Shown here: positions 1 to 8,175 of the stretch, in pieces
How positions within the stretch are numbered: the first letter of the stretch is position 1
Layout: each line of letters begins with the position of its first letter
The notes under the pieces: model-generated
What the model was told of the DNA's origin: nothing
Database searches by the model: none
What the model saw: only the letters and a program-made list of their open reading frames with translations
Assembly: GCA_012728855.1 (NCBI GenBank)
Contig: JAAYEH010000160.1
Span: 1 to 33,999, forward strand
DNA length: 33,999 nucleotides
Source of the DNA: Rhodopirellula sp.
GTDB lineage: Bacteria > Planctomycetota > Planctomycetia > Pirellulales > Thermoguttaceae
Direction: 5' to 3'
Translations under genes and position numbers: made by a program

Positions 1-153
1 AGCCGCAACAATTCTGGAGATCCCAGAACGGCGGTGTTTATTCCCGAAGAGTTGCTGGTCGGTCAATTCGGCCGTCGGTCCCCTCTTTGCGAGGATAGCC
101 GGAAGGAGTCCGTTGCGCCGTGGAACTACCGCTGTCAGAATCGGACAGCTTAA

Positions 154-312
154 AATCTGCCCCTCAGCACGGCATTTTATCTTGTTGACGGTTACCAGCA
201 GAGCACCCCGGTCGCGGCCAAAGCGGCCCGCAAGGTCCGTCGCGAACTGATCTTCGCAGCCCTGAAAGAGGCCAAAGGCTTGCTGCGACAATCGGCCGTT
301 TCCGACGAGTAA
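154..312 (+). pseudogene. Remnant or non-ATG small ORF upstream of the 114-aa gene
   Basis: An open frame follows an in-frame TAA at 151-153 and ends at TAA 310-312. It encodes about 52 residues with a basic, helical C-terminal part (AAKAARKVRRELIFAALKEA). No ATG, GTG or TTG start is present; only CTG at 157 could serve. The same frame is also open from base 1 to 153, so this may be the tail of a gene broken by the TAA. It ends 19 bases before the next ATG, as expected of an operon neighbour. I do not recognise the product. Confidence 0.3.
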
Positions 313-331
313 CAGGAGTGTAACCCAGATC

Positions 332-676
332 ATGAGCCGACTTTACAGCATGACCGTCTACGTCGAGGACTTCCAAGCGGCTCACACCGCGGACATCCAA
401 AAGGCGGCCAACGACGAATGGTCTGGCTTGGAACTACGTTCCAACCCGGTCGAAGGTAACGTCTTGTCCGGCGAAGCGGAAAGTCAACTCTGCGGCGGCG
501 AAACGGAGGAGGAGTTTGCGCTGCGGATCTCCAAAGCGATCTTCCAGGCCAATCAAGGCCCCTGCATCGTGCGGGTCGACGCCATCTACTTGGAAGAACT
601 CCCTTACGAGACCTATGAGCACGGTCCGGAGGACTACGACCGGGTGATGAACAGCGTCTCGGTCTTTGATTCGTAG
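332..676 (+). CDS. Conserved hypothetical protein, 114 aa
   Basis: A 114-residue acidic soluble protein with no signal peptide or membrane segment. It begins MSRLYSMTVYVEDF, has a central acidic stretch containing SQLCGGETEEEFALRISKAI, and ends with a Tyr- and Glu-rich tail (YLEELPYETYEHGPEDYDRV). An AGGAG lies at 314-318, 13 bases before the ATG, which is rather far. From memory, similar short proteins recur in planctomycete genomes in clusters of small hypothetical genes, but I cannot name a function. The related-looking cluster of small genes at 2.4-4.1 kb is separated from it by the FG-GAP gene. Confidence 0.7.
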   Translation: MSRLYSMTVYVEDFQAAHTADIQKAANDEWSGLELRSNPVEGNVLSGEAESQLCGGETEEEFALRISKAIFQANQGPCIVRVDAIYLEELPYETYEHGPEDYDRVMNSVSVFDS

Positions 677-898
677 TTCACAGAAGCTGAACAAGGGACC
701 GAGTAGACGAACTGCTCCGCAGGATAGCTCAAGGCAGATTCGAGGATGCCCAACCTTGGCAAACTAAGCTAGAACGGGTCGTGCTTCGCCGGGCAACGCC
801 AAAGTCGTCGAGTCGAAGCCGGCGAGCAGCGGGGCTCACTTGCGTCGTTCTTTGCCAAGCATTATCGTGGTGTTCGCACAGGCTCTGGAGGACAAGTC

Positions 899-2065
899 TT
901 GTTCGCGGCAACCGTTCTCTCGACATTGATTGTGGCGGCGTCTCACATGCAATTCCAACGGCATGAGATCGATGTGTATCCGGGTGGGTATCAGGTGGCG
1001 GTGGCCGACCTGAATGGCAACGGGCGGCTCGACGTCGTGGCCCTTTCCACCGACGCCAATCGGGTCGACTGGTACGAAAACCCCACTTGGAAACGCCGTC
1101 CGATCGCCACAATCGACCAACCGATCGATTTGGCGATCCACGACATCGACCTCGATGGCCGGCCGGAAATTGCCTTGGCCAGCGGATTCTACTTCGGGCA
1201 GTCGACTCGGGGGGGTGAAATCCAGTGGCTCAAAGCCAAGGCCAACCTCGACGAGCCGTGGACAATTCACCCCATTGGCAAAGCTCCGGTCACCCACCGA
1301 GTGCGCTGGGTCGATCTGGATGGCGACGGGCGAGTGGAGTTGGTCCATGCTCCGATTTTCGGCCCTGGTTCGAAGGGTGTTCAGGCTCCGAAACCAGCGC
1401 ATCTGTGGGGCTTCCGCCCTCCAAAGGATCTCGGTCGCGGACAATGGGAAGCCTGGGAAATCGACGAAACCCTCACCGTGCTGCATGGAATCTGGGCCGG
1501 CAGGCTGAACGGCACCGGCCGTGACCAACTCCTTACCGCCAGCTACGAGGGCATCTATCAGTTCCGTTACGAGGGCGATTACCCTTCGGGAAACTGGACC
1601 AAAGTGTGTATCTCTCGCGGCGCCGAGCCCGAGGGCAAGACTCCTGGCACTTCCCAAGGCTCCAGCGAAGTCGTCGCGGGACGCCTCGGCAGCGGGCGAA
1701 ACTTCATCGCGGCCATTGAGCCGTGGCATGGCAACGAAGTCGTGGTGTACACGCCGGACACGTCCTCCCACTGGCAGCGGCATGTGCTCGATAGCACACT
1801 CTCCGAAGGCCACGTGCTGGTCGTCGCCGATTTCGACGACGATGGCGACGACGAGATTGTTGCCGGTTGGCGAGGTGGGGGCGGAGGACTCACCCTCTAT
1901 GACATGATGGACGGCGATTCGCTGCAATTTGATAGCCTATCGTTGGATCGCGGCATCGCTGCCGAAGGGGCCGTGGCCGCCGACATCAACGCCGACGGCC
2001 GACTGGACTTGGTCGTCAACGCTGGGCGGACGAAGAACCTTGTGTGGTATGAAAATCGGCGATAG
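899..2065 (+). CDS. Secreted FG-GAP/VCBS repeat protein
   Basis: A 388-residue protein. It probably starts at TTG 899, because GGAGGA lies at 887-892 with six-base spacing and the frame upstream to a TAG at 770 has no better start. The N-terminus (MFAATVLSTLIVAAS) resembles a short signal peptide lacking the usual basic residues, so export is likely but not certain. The body has FG-GAP/VCBS-like calcium-binding repeats: VADLNGNGRLDVV, IHDIDLDGRPEIAL, WVDLDGDGRVELV, VADFDDDGDDEIVAG and ADINADGRLDLVV. Each Asp-rich loop is typical of beta-propeller blades. Such proteins are abundant in planctomycetes as secreted or surface proteins of unknown ligand. The gene stands alone and appears intact. 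Confidence 0.88.
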   Translation: MFAATVLSTLIVAASHMQFQRHEIDVYPGGYQVAVADLNGNGRLDVVALSTDANRVDWYENPTWKRRPIATIDQPIDLAIHDIDLDGRPEIALASGFYFGQSTRGGEIQWLKAKANLDEPWTIHPIGKAPVTHRVRWVDLDGDGRVELVHAPIFGPGSKGVQAPKPAHLWGFRPPKDLGRGQWEAWEIDETLTVLHGIWAGRLNGTGRDQLLTASYEGIYQFRYEGDYPSGNWTKVCISRGAEPEGKTPGTSQGSSEVVAGRLGSGRNFIAAIEPWHGNEVVVYTPDTSSHWQRHVLDSTLSEGHVLVVADFDDDGDDEIVAGWRGGGGGLTLYDMMDGDSLQFDSLSLDRGIAAEGAVAADINADGRLDLVVNAGRTKNLVWYENRR

Positions 2066-2428
2066 CAGGGAAGCCGCAGGTAATCCACGGTGAACGGGCC
2101 ACGGACGGCGACGATCAGGCAGCCCACCAGACACACCCATTGGGTCACGATTTAGTCCAACGGCCGAGCCTTCCCTGTGATTCGCCTGGGGCGACTGCTG
2201 GTAATCATGCACCGCTGGTCGCCCACGCACCTCATTTCCCTTCCTACCCGCCGGTGAGATAGCGGCTTTCGACTCCTTCCCAGACCGGTCAAGCCGATAT
2301 CCGGTCTCCGTGAAAGCTGATCGGCGGATTCTCGCGCGCTGCCAAACCGGCTTACATGGTACGGGACTCGGACGGGCATCGATTTCAGATGCCGGTCGGG
2401 GGCCAGACAGTCTCAGGAGCACAGCCCC
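2066..2428. other. Intergenic stretch, no gene recognised
   Basis: No convincing gene was found on either strand. A 7-bp perfect stem (AGACCGG at 2282-2288, CCGGTCT at 2301-2307) with a 12-base loop and no T-tract is the only structure seen. AGGAG at 2415-2419 serves the next gene. Confidence 0.5.
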
Positions 2429-2772
2429 ATGGCCAAACGATCACGAGCGAGTTGGCCAAGTTGATGTCCCATCTCGCCGAGCGGCTTTCAGGCACGGAAG
2501 ACGGCAAGCCCAAGATCTTCCGCGACTCGGCCATCGGGAATCTCAGCGAGTTCTTCGAGCGGTTCCGCGAACTGAACGTGCGTTCCAACGCCGATCTGGA
2601 CCGGCTGGTCGCCGACTGCCAGAGGATCGTCCGGGGTGTCGAACCCCAGGATCTGCGGGATAGCTAGGGCTTGCGCCAACATGTGGCCACCGAGCTGTCG
2701 CGGGTCCAGAGCGTGCTGGACGGCATGCTGGTGGACCGGCCGCGGCGGAATATCCTGCGAAAGCCGAGGTGA
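2429..2772 (+). pseudogene. Disrupted conserved hypothetical gene (frameshift plus stop)
   Basis: AGGAG at 2415-2419 stands nine bases before ATG 2429. That frame reads MAK and then shifts: adding one A to the run at 2435-2437 gives MAKTITSELAKLMSHLAERL and joins the long downstream frame. That frame then meets TAG at 2665-2667, after which coding character resumes (GLRQHVATELSRVQSVLDGM, then LVDRPRRNILRKPR) to a TGA at 2770. So one gene of about 114 codons seems to carry two lesions, a one-base deletion and a nonsense codon (possibly CAG to TAG). The product would be a small helical soluble protein of unknown function. The alternative reading is an intact gene from ATG 2356 to 2667 with an atypical N-terminus, which I think less likely. 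Confidence 0.6.
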
Positions 2773-2779
2773 GCCCGGC

Positions 2780-3022
2780 ATGAAGCTTGTCATCGCTCCC
2801 GGCGGGGCGGTCCGGTGCCTCTACACCGAATCGATCGACTTGGCCAGCCTGGGCCGCCTCGCCATCTGTCGTGCCTCCTACGTCGAACCGGACGAAGCTG
2901 GCCGCTGGCACGCCGACTTGTCGCCTGTCGCTGGCCCGGACCTGGGGCCTTTCAGTCATCGCAGCGAAGCCTTGGCCGCCGAGGAAGCCTGGTTGGAGGA
3001 GCATCACCTCCGGACAAGCTGA
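2780..3022 (+). CDS. Conserved hypothetical protein, 80 aa
   Basis: An 80-residue protein starting [20 protein letters not shown] and ending in a helical, Glu-rich segment ([15 protein letters not shown]). GAGGTGA at 2766-2772, overlapping the previous gene's stop, provides a ribosome-binding site. The composition (short beta strands, then [11 protein letters not shown], then an amphipathic helix) suggests a compact alpha/beta fold. From memory, similar proteins sit in planctomycete clusters of small genes. No enzymatic motif is visible. It lies seven bases after the disrupted gene and 71 before the beta-grasp gene, so it is probably co-transcribed with both. Confidence 0.72.
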   Translation: MKLVIAPGGAVRCLYTESIDLASLGRLAICRASYVEPDEAGRWHADLSPVAGPDLGPFSHRSEALAAEEAWLEEHHLRTS

Positions 3023-3093
3023 CCCGCCGGCGGATCGCAACCACCGGTTCACCCATTACACACGTCGCCCATTCAGTTTACGGAGAACATGCC

Positions 3094-3324
3094 ATGCAAA
3101 TCCTCTTGATCAACAACGACGGCGCCGGCTTCGCGGATCACATCGACGTGCCCGAGGGGACCACCGTCCAGAAGCTCTTCGCCCAAACGGTCCCCAGCGG
3201 CCGGCCGCAGGACTACCTGATCCGCGTCAACCGCCAGCCGGTCGCCGCCGACCAGACGCTCCAGCCGGGCGACCGCGTCAGTTTCACGCCGGTCAAAATC
3301 GAGGGCGCTCGGACCGCGGCCTAG
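3094..3324 (+). CDS. Small beta-grasp (MoaD/ThiS/ubiquitin-like) protein
   Basis: A 76-residue protein with the look of a MoaD/ThiS-type beta-grasp fold. It has a first hairpin ([20 protein letters not shown]), a helix after EGTTVQKLF, a strand [14 protein letters not shown], and the characteristic final loop [15 protein letters not shown]. In MoaD and ThiS the corresponding loop precedes a C-terminal Gly-Gly that is activated by an E1-like enzyme. Here the protein ends GARTAA, so no di-glycine is present and sulfur-carrier or conjugation chemistry is not supported without processing. GGAG at 3082-3085 sits eight bases before the ATG. No E1 (ThiF/MoeB), E2 or JAB gene is visible in the window. 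Confidence 0.7.
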   Translation: MQILLINNDGAGFADHIDVPEGTTVQKLFAQTVPSGRPQDYLIRVNRQPVAADQTLQPGDRVSFTPVKIEGARTAA

Positions 3325-3381
3325 CCCATTGACTCCAGCCCAGTGTCTGTCGGCACGTATGCCAACCCTGCCTTGCCGCCG

Positions 3382-3420
3382 AGGATCTGCCGCGGGCACC
3401 GTGTTGCACGGGCAGATCCT
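3382..3420. promoter_or_regulatory. Strong intergenic hairpin
   Basis: A perfect 10-bp inverted repeat, AGGATCTGCC at 3382-3391 and GGCAGATCCT at 3411-3420. Inside it is a second stem, CCGTG/CACGG, around the loop TTG. The structure lies between the beta-grasp gene and the GTG-started gene at 3454 and is not followed by a T-tract. It could be an RNA-processing or attenuation element, or a dispersed GC-rich repeat. Confidence 0.5.
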
Positions 3421-3453
3421 TGGTTCTTCTATCCCGATCTGAGGAGTCCCACC

Positions 3454-3654
3454 GTGACGGTAACCCCCTACCGCCTTGAAGGCGTGGTGACCACCGATCG
3501 CGTGATCGCCCGGGTGCGGTCCGATGACGGCGAGATCCTACTGGCCGAGTCGCCCGATATCTATGTCTCGGATACCAACAACACCAAGCAGGGCCGGATT
3601 GGAGCGATCGTCCGCGGTGGCCGCGCGGAGTTTTGGAACTGGGTGCGGGAGTGA
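3454..3654 (+). CDS. Hypothetical protein, 66 aa, GTG start
   Basis: A 66-residue protein beginning MTVTPYRLEGVVTTDRVIAR and ending GGRAEFWNWVRE. GTG 3454 is preferred because GAGGAG lies at 3441-3446 with seven-base spacing. An ATG in the same frame at 3343 would read through the hairpin region and add unconvincing sequence. The alternating pattern suggests an all-beta small domain. I do not recognise a family. It is followed three bases later by the TTG of the next frame, so the two may be translationally coupled. Confidence 0.5.
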   Translation: MTVTPYRLEGVVTTDRVIARVRSDDGEILLAESPDIYVSDTNNTKQGRIGAIVRGGRAEFWNWVRE

Positions 3655-3657
3655 AGC

Positions 3658-4089
3658 TTGCCCGGCCGGCGCGGCATCCTGCTGGACAACCGCCGCGACG
3701 CAGGCCTTTGCGCGTGTGGTGTTTCCCCTTGCTACAACCGGCGACCACAGATCGAGCACTCCTTCGATGTCCGCCAAAGCCTTGAGGCTGCGGGATGGAT
3801 CTACACTCACGTGATTTTGCCGGAAGGAGACGACAGCCCGCTGGCATCACGAACGAAGGCGGCTTTGGCCGGCGGCCCGGACGTGGCCCGCGCGATCGTC
3901 GACCTGGAGTCCCACGGGGCAGTTACGGCAGGGCAGAAGCTGTTTGATCGCAAGCTCAAGCTGGATTTGAAGTTGGCGGAAGCCGTGGAGCTGCCGCTGG
4001 CCACCAACCGAGAGAAGATGTTCTTCATCAAGCTCAACATGGACCTTATGGCCCGAGAACAACGATTGGAACTGCATTACTGCCTATGA
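3658..4089 (+). CDS. Hypothetical protein, 143 aa, TTG start
   Basis: A 143-residue frame from TTG 3658 to TGA 4087-4089, with GGGAG a few bases upstream inside the end of the previous gene. The first 35 residues contain two cysteines close together (LCACGVSPCYNRR). The rest looks like a real alpha-helical protein with charged helices (KLFDRKLKLDLKLAEAVELP) and ends in LELHYCL. I recognise no domain. The start is weak, and the real gene might begin later or have lost its N-terminus. It ends the run of small genes, 177 bases before the TIR gene. Confidence 0.45.
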   Translation: MPGRRGILLDNRRDAGLCACGVSPCYNRRPQIEHSFDVRQSLEAAGWIYTHVILPEGDDSPLASRTKAALAGGPDVARAIVDLESHGAVTAGQKLFDRKLKLDLKLAEAVELPLATNREKMFFIKLNMDLMAREQRLELHYCL

Positions 4090-4205
4090 TTTAGCCGCTG
4101 ATCGCCCTGATGTCTGAACTGACGGAAAGATTCGCATTCCGCTCTACCGAGAGTTCGCCGATCTCCTTATCGACTGGGGGGGATGGCGGCGTAACCGATC
4201 GCCCT

Positions 4206-4211
4206 TATAAT
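4206..4211 (+). promoter_or_regulatory. Perfect -10 box (TATAAT) before the TIR gene
   Basis: TATAAT at 4206-4211 stands 55 bases before ATG 4267. No good -35 is seen at 17-18 bases. The position makes the in-frame ATG at 4210 part of the promoter and supports the downstream start. Confidence 0.4.
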
Positions 4212-4266
4212 GGCTCTTCTCGCTGCGTTTACGATCCCATCCAACGACCTGTGCAGGAAACGTCGT

Positions 4267-6222
4267 ATGGCTCCGCGAAGAGGCGGCTCGGCGGGTGATA
4301 AACGGCTCTCGAACCTCGGTCAGGATTTGCCGGTCATCTTCATTGGATGGTCCGGCAAAACGAGCATGCAAGTGGCCGAAGCGCTGCATGTGTTCCTTTC
4401 CGGGACGGTGAAGAAAGCCAAACCGTGGATGTCGGACAAAGACATCTACTCGGGTGAAGCATGGCTTCAGACATTAAGAGACCATCTGCAACAGGCCAGT
4501 TTGGCAATCATCTGCCTTACTCCCGAGAACCGGGACCGTCCCTGGCTACACTTCGAAGCCGGCTTACTGTCCAACTCGTCGTCCAAAGCCACGCCGGTGT
4601 GTCCGTATCTTTTCGGACTGCGTGCGTCCCAAATCGAGTACCCGATGGCGCAGTTCCAACTGTCGGCGAACACCGCGGACGAAGAGCAGGTGTTTCGCAT
4701 TCTCGAGACGGTCGAGAACCGTTTGGGAAACGGGGCGGTCGATTACCCGCTGGTGCATGCCGAGCTAAAAGGATTCCTTGGCAGGCTGCCGCCGCATCCG
4801 CCCCCAACCGCAGGTGACCCCCGCGTCTATTTCGATTGCACTCAGCAGGAATTCGAGCGGCATCTGGCAGATGCGGATCGGGTAACAGTTGTCGGCGTGA
4901 CCAATGAGGGGCTTGCGGGCCACCTCACTGCGGCCCGAGCGAATCGTCAGCAGCCGTGGAAGGAGCTTCAGGTCGTCTTCCTGGCCAAAGACCTGTTGAG
5001 TCATATAAGGGATCCGCTGGAAAGGCAGCAGGATCGCGATTCGCCCGAACGACGCTGGGATAGTGCGGTGAATACTCTGCGGCAACTGCTTGTTGAGACG
5101 CACGAGCCGATTGCGGAGCGCGTGGTAATTCGCCGTACCGACCGAATGCTGCCCTTTGTGGGCCAGCTATACGATGAGCACCATGCACGCGTGGCGTTCA
5201 TCCTGCCCGAACGCGACATGCGCGACAACTGCTACATCAACTTCCCATCGATCCCGTGCGGTGATAAGCAGTTTCGCTCTCGCCAGGGGCTTCTCACAGG
5301 CGATGTTCCACCCTGCAAGAAGACCGAAGGGGACTATGACTGCGAATGCTGTGATTGGGGAAAAGGGCATTCTCCTTGCCAGGCGATCAGAGAGGCTATC
5401 AAGGAAATCAGATCCTCAAGCACGCCGATCTTCGCGGCCAACGTGGTCGGCGCTCTCACCGAGAATGACGAAACCTTTCGCTTCAAGTGCCTAGCGCCGC
5501 AGTGCCGCTGGCAATACTTCCGCATCATTGGCGATCCTCGCCCCCCCGTGCATCTGTTGACGTTTGTTCTCGTGCGACGCCGAGATACGCTCTTGCTGCT
5601 CAAGCGTTCGGAGGCGACTGCCAGCGACCAGCATGGTAGACTTGGCGTGATAGCCGGCAAAATAAACGACGAGGACTTCTTTTTGGAGGAGCCCGGTCGA
5701 GAGTACCGAGATCTGGTTTTTGATATGCAGATGGAACATTATCGTGTGCTGTCGAGAATGAAGCAGGATGAAGATGGTCTATGGCAGATACCCGACGACG
5801 ATCCTTTGTGGTGCACATTCTGGAGCAAGTATCTGAATCCGCTCACCGAGTCTTTCTGCAAGTTTGCACATTTGGAAGACTCGGGAGAACCCAATCCGTT
5901 CATTGAGCCGGCCAGGAAGGCAGCCGTGCGATATGTCCAAGAAAAGCTCCGAAAACGCATCTTTCCTCAGGAACTCAAGTCCGTTCCTGGGACTTTTGTT
6001 GTCAAGCGGCGGGGGAACTGGCTCTTTCCGATAGTCTTCCTGCTCGACATTGGGGATACGTACCACCCTGTTGTATCAACGCAAACGATTCCATTATCGT
6101 GTCTTTCGACGTGGAATGGCCGCGATGGCCTGACGCTCTTCCTGGAGAAATACGCCGGCGATATCGTGGATAGACTTGCGAGTATTCCCTGGTCGCCCCG
6201 AACGTATAGTCATGCCAACTGA
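4267..6222 (+). CDS. TIR-domain protein with Nudix-like C-terminal region
   Basis: A 651-residue protein. ATG 4267 is chosen because AGGAAA lies just upstream and the alternative ATG 4210 falls in a TATAAT box. Residues about 22-150 form a TIR (TIR_2-type) domain: VIFIGWSGKTSMQVAEAL, KPWMSDKDIYSGEAW, LAIICLTPEN and WLHFEAG, where Glu97 is a candidate catalytic residue. Bacterial TIR domains commonly cleave NAD+ in antiphage defence. A middle alpha/beta region (DRVTVVGVTNEGLAGHL) is followed by a Cys-rich stretch (DCECCDWGKGHSPC, around residues 350-375) that may bind metal. From about 428 on, HLLTFVLVRRRDTLLLLKR, GRLGVIAGKI and, after an insertion, EPARKAAVRYVQEKL resemble the strands and box helix of a Nudix fold, but the canonical Nudix box is not intact. 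The gene overlaps the next by 11 bp, implying coupled translation. Confidence 0.85.
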   Translation: MAPRRGGSAGDKRLSNLGQDLPVIFIGWSGKTSMQVAEALHVFLSGTVKKAKPWMSDKDIYSGEAWLQTLRDHLQQASLAIICLTPENRDRPWLHFEAGLLSNSSSKATPVCPYLFGLRASQIEYPMAQFQLSANTADEEQVFRILETVENRLGNGAVDYPLVHAELKGFLGRLPPHPPPTAGDPRVYFDCTQQEFERHLADADRVTVVGVTNEGLAGHLTAARANRQQPWKELQVVFLAKDLLSHIRDPLERQQDRDSPERRWDSAVNTLRQLLVETHEPIAERVVIRRTDRMLPFVGQLYDEHHARVAFILPERDMRDNCYINFPSIPCGDKQFRSRQGLLTGDVPPCKKTEGDYDCECCDWGKGHSPCQAIREAIKEIRSSSTPIFAANVVGALTENDETFRFKCLAPQCRWQYFRIIGDPRPPVHLLTFVLVRRRDTLLLLKRSEATASDQHGRLGVIAGKINDEDFFLEEPGREYRDLVFDMQMEHYRVLSRMKQDEDGLWQIPDDDPLWCTFWSKYLNPLTESFCKFAHLEDSGEPNPFIEPARKAAVRYVQEKLRKRIFPQELKSVPGTFVVKRRGNWLFPIVFLLDIGDTYHPVVSTQTIPLSCLSTWNGRDGLTLFLEKYAGDIVDRLASIPWSPRTYSHAN

Positions 6223-8074
6223 ACGCGTCCTTGTCAGCAAATGTTTGTTGGGGCAGGCGTGTGCCTATGACGGTACCGCCGCGGAGCGGCAGCTTGAGCC
6301 GGCATTGATCGAAAGCATGAGACTTGATGTGCTTGCGGTTTGCCCGGAGGAGCTGGGTGGCCTGCCCACGCCCCGCCCGAGGATCGAACTGGTCGGTGGC
6401 GATGGGAATGATGTCATCAGCGGCACGGCCCGGGCGGTGAACAAACACGGGGATGATCGTACCCGTGCTATGCTCCAGGGAGCCCAAGCGACCTCGCATC
6501 TGGCCCGCAAGCATTGCGCCGTCCGAATGATTGCGCGCCGCCGCAGCCCGAGTTGCTCCTGCAACCAGGTGGCGGATGGTTCGTTCATGGGCAACTTCCG
6601 TCCGGGCCCGGGAGTGGCGGTCGCCCTGCTCCGGGCAGAGCTTGGACTGCCGTGCGTGAAAGTGGAGGAAATCGTTGTCGAGTTGCTCAAAGGCGCGCTT
6701 CGCCAAGGTATTGACGTCTACCATTCGCTGGGGGAGTGGAGCGAGCGACGCGATCGTGTCGTAGCCCTGCTTTCAAACACATTGCCTTTGGAAAAGCCGG
6801 CGGTGTGGAGCGAGTTTTTTCGCGCCGCCTTCCGCGAAGTGATCCAGGAGATGCACCAGACCCGACAAGCTTCTGACGATATCAATTTGTGGGACTCGGA
6901 TACCGTGCGATTTTTCCAGGATTCCTGCCGCCAAGCGTTCGGCATCGAATTGATCGTCCCGTCGAGACGATGCCGCATTTGTACTTATCCCGAAGGCTTT
7001 CTCGACTCCTACCTCGACGGGGACGGTGTGTGCTCGGCATGCCGTTCGTACCAGCAGCATCAAGCGTTGCTGGTTGATTATCCGCGTTTGCGAATAATGC
7101 TGCGGCGAAAGATCAACGAAGTCCGCGGTCGTTTTCCGCGTGAATGTGTGGCCGCGTGTAGCGGCGGCAAAGACAGCACGTATATGCTCTACCGGCTGCG
7201 ACGGGAATTTGGCGCCGATGTCGTCTGCGTTGTGGACGAACTCAATCAACAGAACCTCGAAGCCGTCGACAATTTGAGGCGCGCTTGCCGGCAGGTGGAC
7301 GTCGATCTTGTGCATCTCGATGCCCCGCCGGACGTTCGCGGCATTCGGCGCAACTTCCTGCTTCGGGGAAACTCGTTCTGCCGGCTGTGCCTCCGGTCGC
7401 ACTTGATTCGCGTGTACCACTATGCCCGGGACAGCCGGATTCCGCTGGTATTCTTCGGCTTGAGCCCGTATCAATGCCTCGACTGCGCCGATGCTATCCG
7501 CTGGTCGATCCAGGCGATCAACGACGTGGCTACGCCGCAGGAGCAACTCGATCACGGGGGAATACTCGAGCGCTACAGGCACCGCGCTTTCCAGGGGGGG
7601 TTCGATACGGGCTTCATCACGCCGGGTCAAAGAACTCTCTATGCGGAATGGCAACAGGTCTTTCGCCGTTCGTCGGCCGACTTCGCTCCGCTTCTCGTGC
7701 CCTTCTTTCTCTTCGATGGCTATCCGGATGAGGAGGAAGTGATGTCCACCATCGCCAGCGAGGTCGGCTGGATTAAGCCTGAGGTGCTGCTTAATCGAAC
7801 CAACTGCAGAATGCTGCGGTTGGCAGGGATCATTCATCGAGCCATCGGCCGCTATCACCTGAACTACAAGGAGCGCGCTACGCGACTGCGGTTTGCAGGA
7901 AGGATAATGTCTGAAGACGAAGCTCATAATCGCGGCGAGGAACTCGACCAAGCAGAGTCACGCGAAGCCATGTCGCGACAGGAGTTGGAGCATGCACTCC
8001 AACAGGAATTCGCACTCTCAATTGACGATTTGCCAGAGCACGTCCAGCAGGCGCTTCAGGAAATCCTGACGTAA
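6212..8074 (+). CDS. TudS (DUF523) - PP-loop ATPase fusion protein
   Basis: A 620-residue protein from ATG 6212. Residues 4-150 match DUF523/TudS, the thiouracil desulfidase family whose Fe-S cluster is held by three cysteines. All three motifs are present: VSKCLLG (Cys11), VCPEELGGLPTPRP (Cys44) and RSPSC (Cys115). After a helical linker, CRIC (254-257) and CSAC (274-277) form a probable zinc knuckle. Then comes the PP-loop ACSGGKDSTYMLYRL (motif at 317-323), followed by cysteine pairs at 390/393 and 422/425. The second half resembles the N-acetyl-sugar amidotransferase (WbpG-like) branch of PP-loop enzymes, which adenylate a substrate for amidation or thiolation. The substrate is unknown; a modified nucleotide or tRNA base is an inference. 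An unusual TTG start at 6176 is possible but less likely. Confidence 0.85.
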   Translation: MPTERVLVSKCLLGQACAYDGTAAERQLEPALIESMRLDVLAVCPEELGGLPTPRPRIELVGGDGNDVISGTARAVNKHGDDRTRAMLQGAQATSHLARKHCAVRMIARRRSPSCSCNQVADGSFMGNFRPGPGVAVALLRAELGLPCVKVEEIVVELLKGALRQGIDVYHSLGEWSERRDRVVALLSNTLPLEKPAVWSEFFRAAFREVIQEMHQTRQASDDINLWDSDTVRFFQDSCRQAFGIELIVPSRRCRICTYPEGFLDSYLDGDGVCSACRSYQQHQALLVDYPRLRIMLRRKINEVRGRFPRECVAACSGGKDSTYMLYRLRREFGADVVCVVDELNQQNLEAVDNLRRACRQVDVDLVHLDAPPDVRGIRRNFLLRGNSFCRLCLRSHLIRVYHYARDSRIPLVFFGLSPYQCLDCADAIRWSIQAINDVATPQEQLDHGGILERYRHRAFQGGFDTGFITPGQRTLYAEWQQVFRRSSADFAPLLVPFFLFDGYPDEEEVMSTIASEVGWIKPEVLLNRTNCRMLRLAGIIHRAIGRYHLNYKERATRLRFAGRIMSEDEAHNRGEELDQAESREAMSRQELEHALQQEFALSIDDLPEHVQQALQEILT

Positions 8075-8175
8075 GACTCAGCCGCGGAACGTCGCCTGAT
8101 CCTGGATCGCAATGACGATTAGAGGGCCGGGTCACACAACCGCCCCGGATGATGTACCTGACTGAAGAACATTAA

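Noticed and set aside
836..1927. Long minus-strand ORF (363 aa) opposite the FG-GAP gene
   Set aside because: It mirrors the FG-GAP gene, which has clear repeat motifs and a ribosome-binding site; the antisense translation has no recognisable domain.
4210..4266. Upstream ATG 4210 as the TIR gene start
   Set aside because: It lies in a TATAAT box and lacks a ribosome-binding site, whereas ATG 4267 has AGGAAA at good spacing.
6773..7951. Minus-strand ORF of 392 aa opposite the TudS-PP-loop gene
   Set aside because: Shadow of a gene with definite catalytic motifs; no family features in the antisense product.
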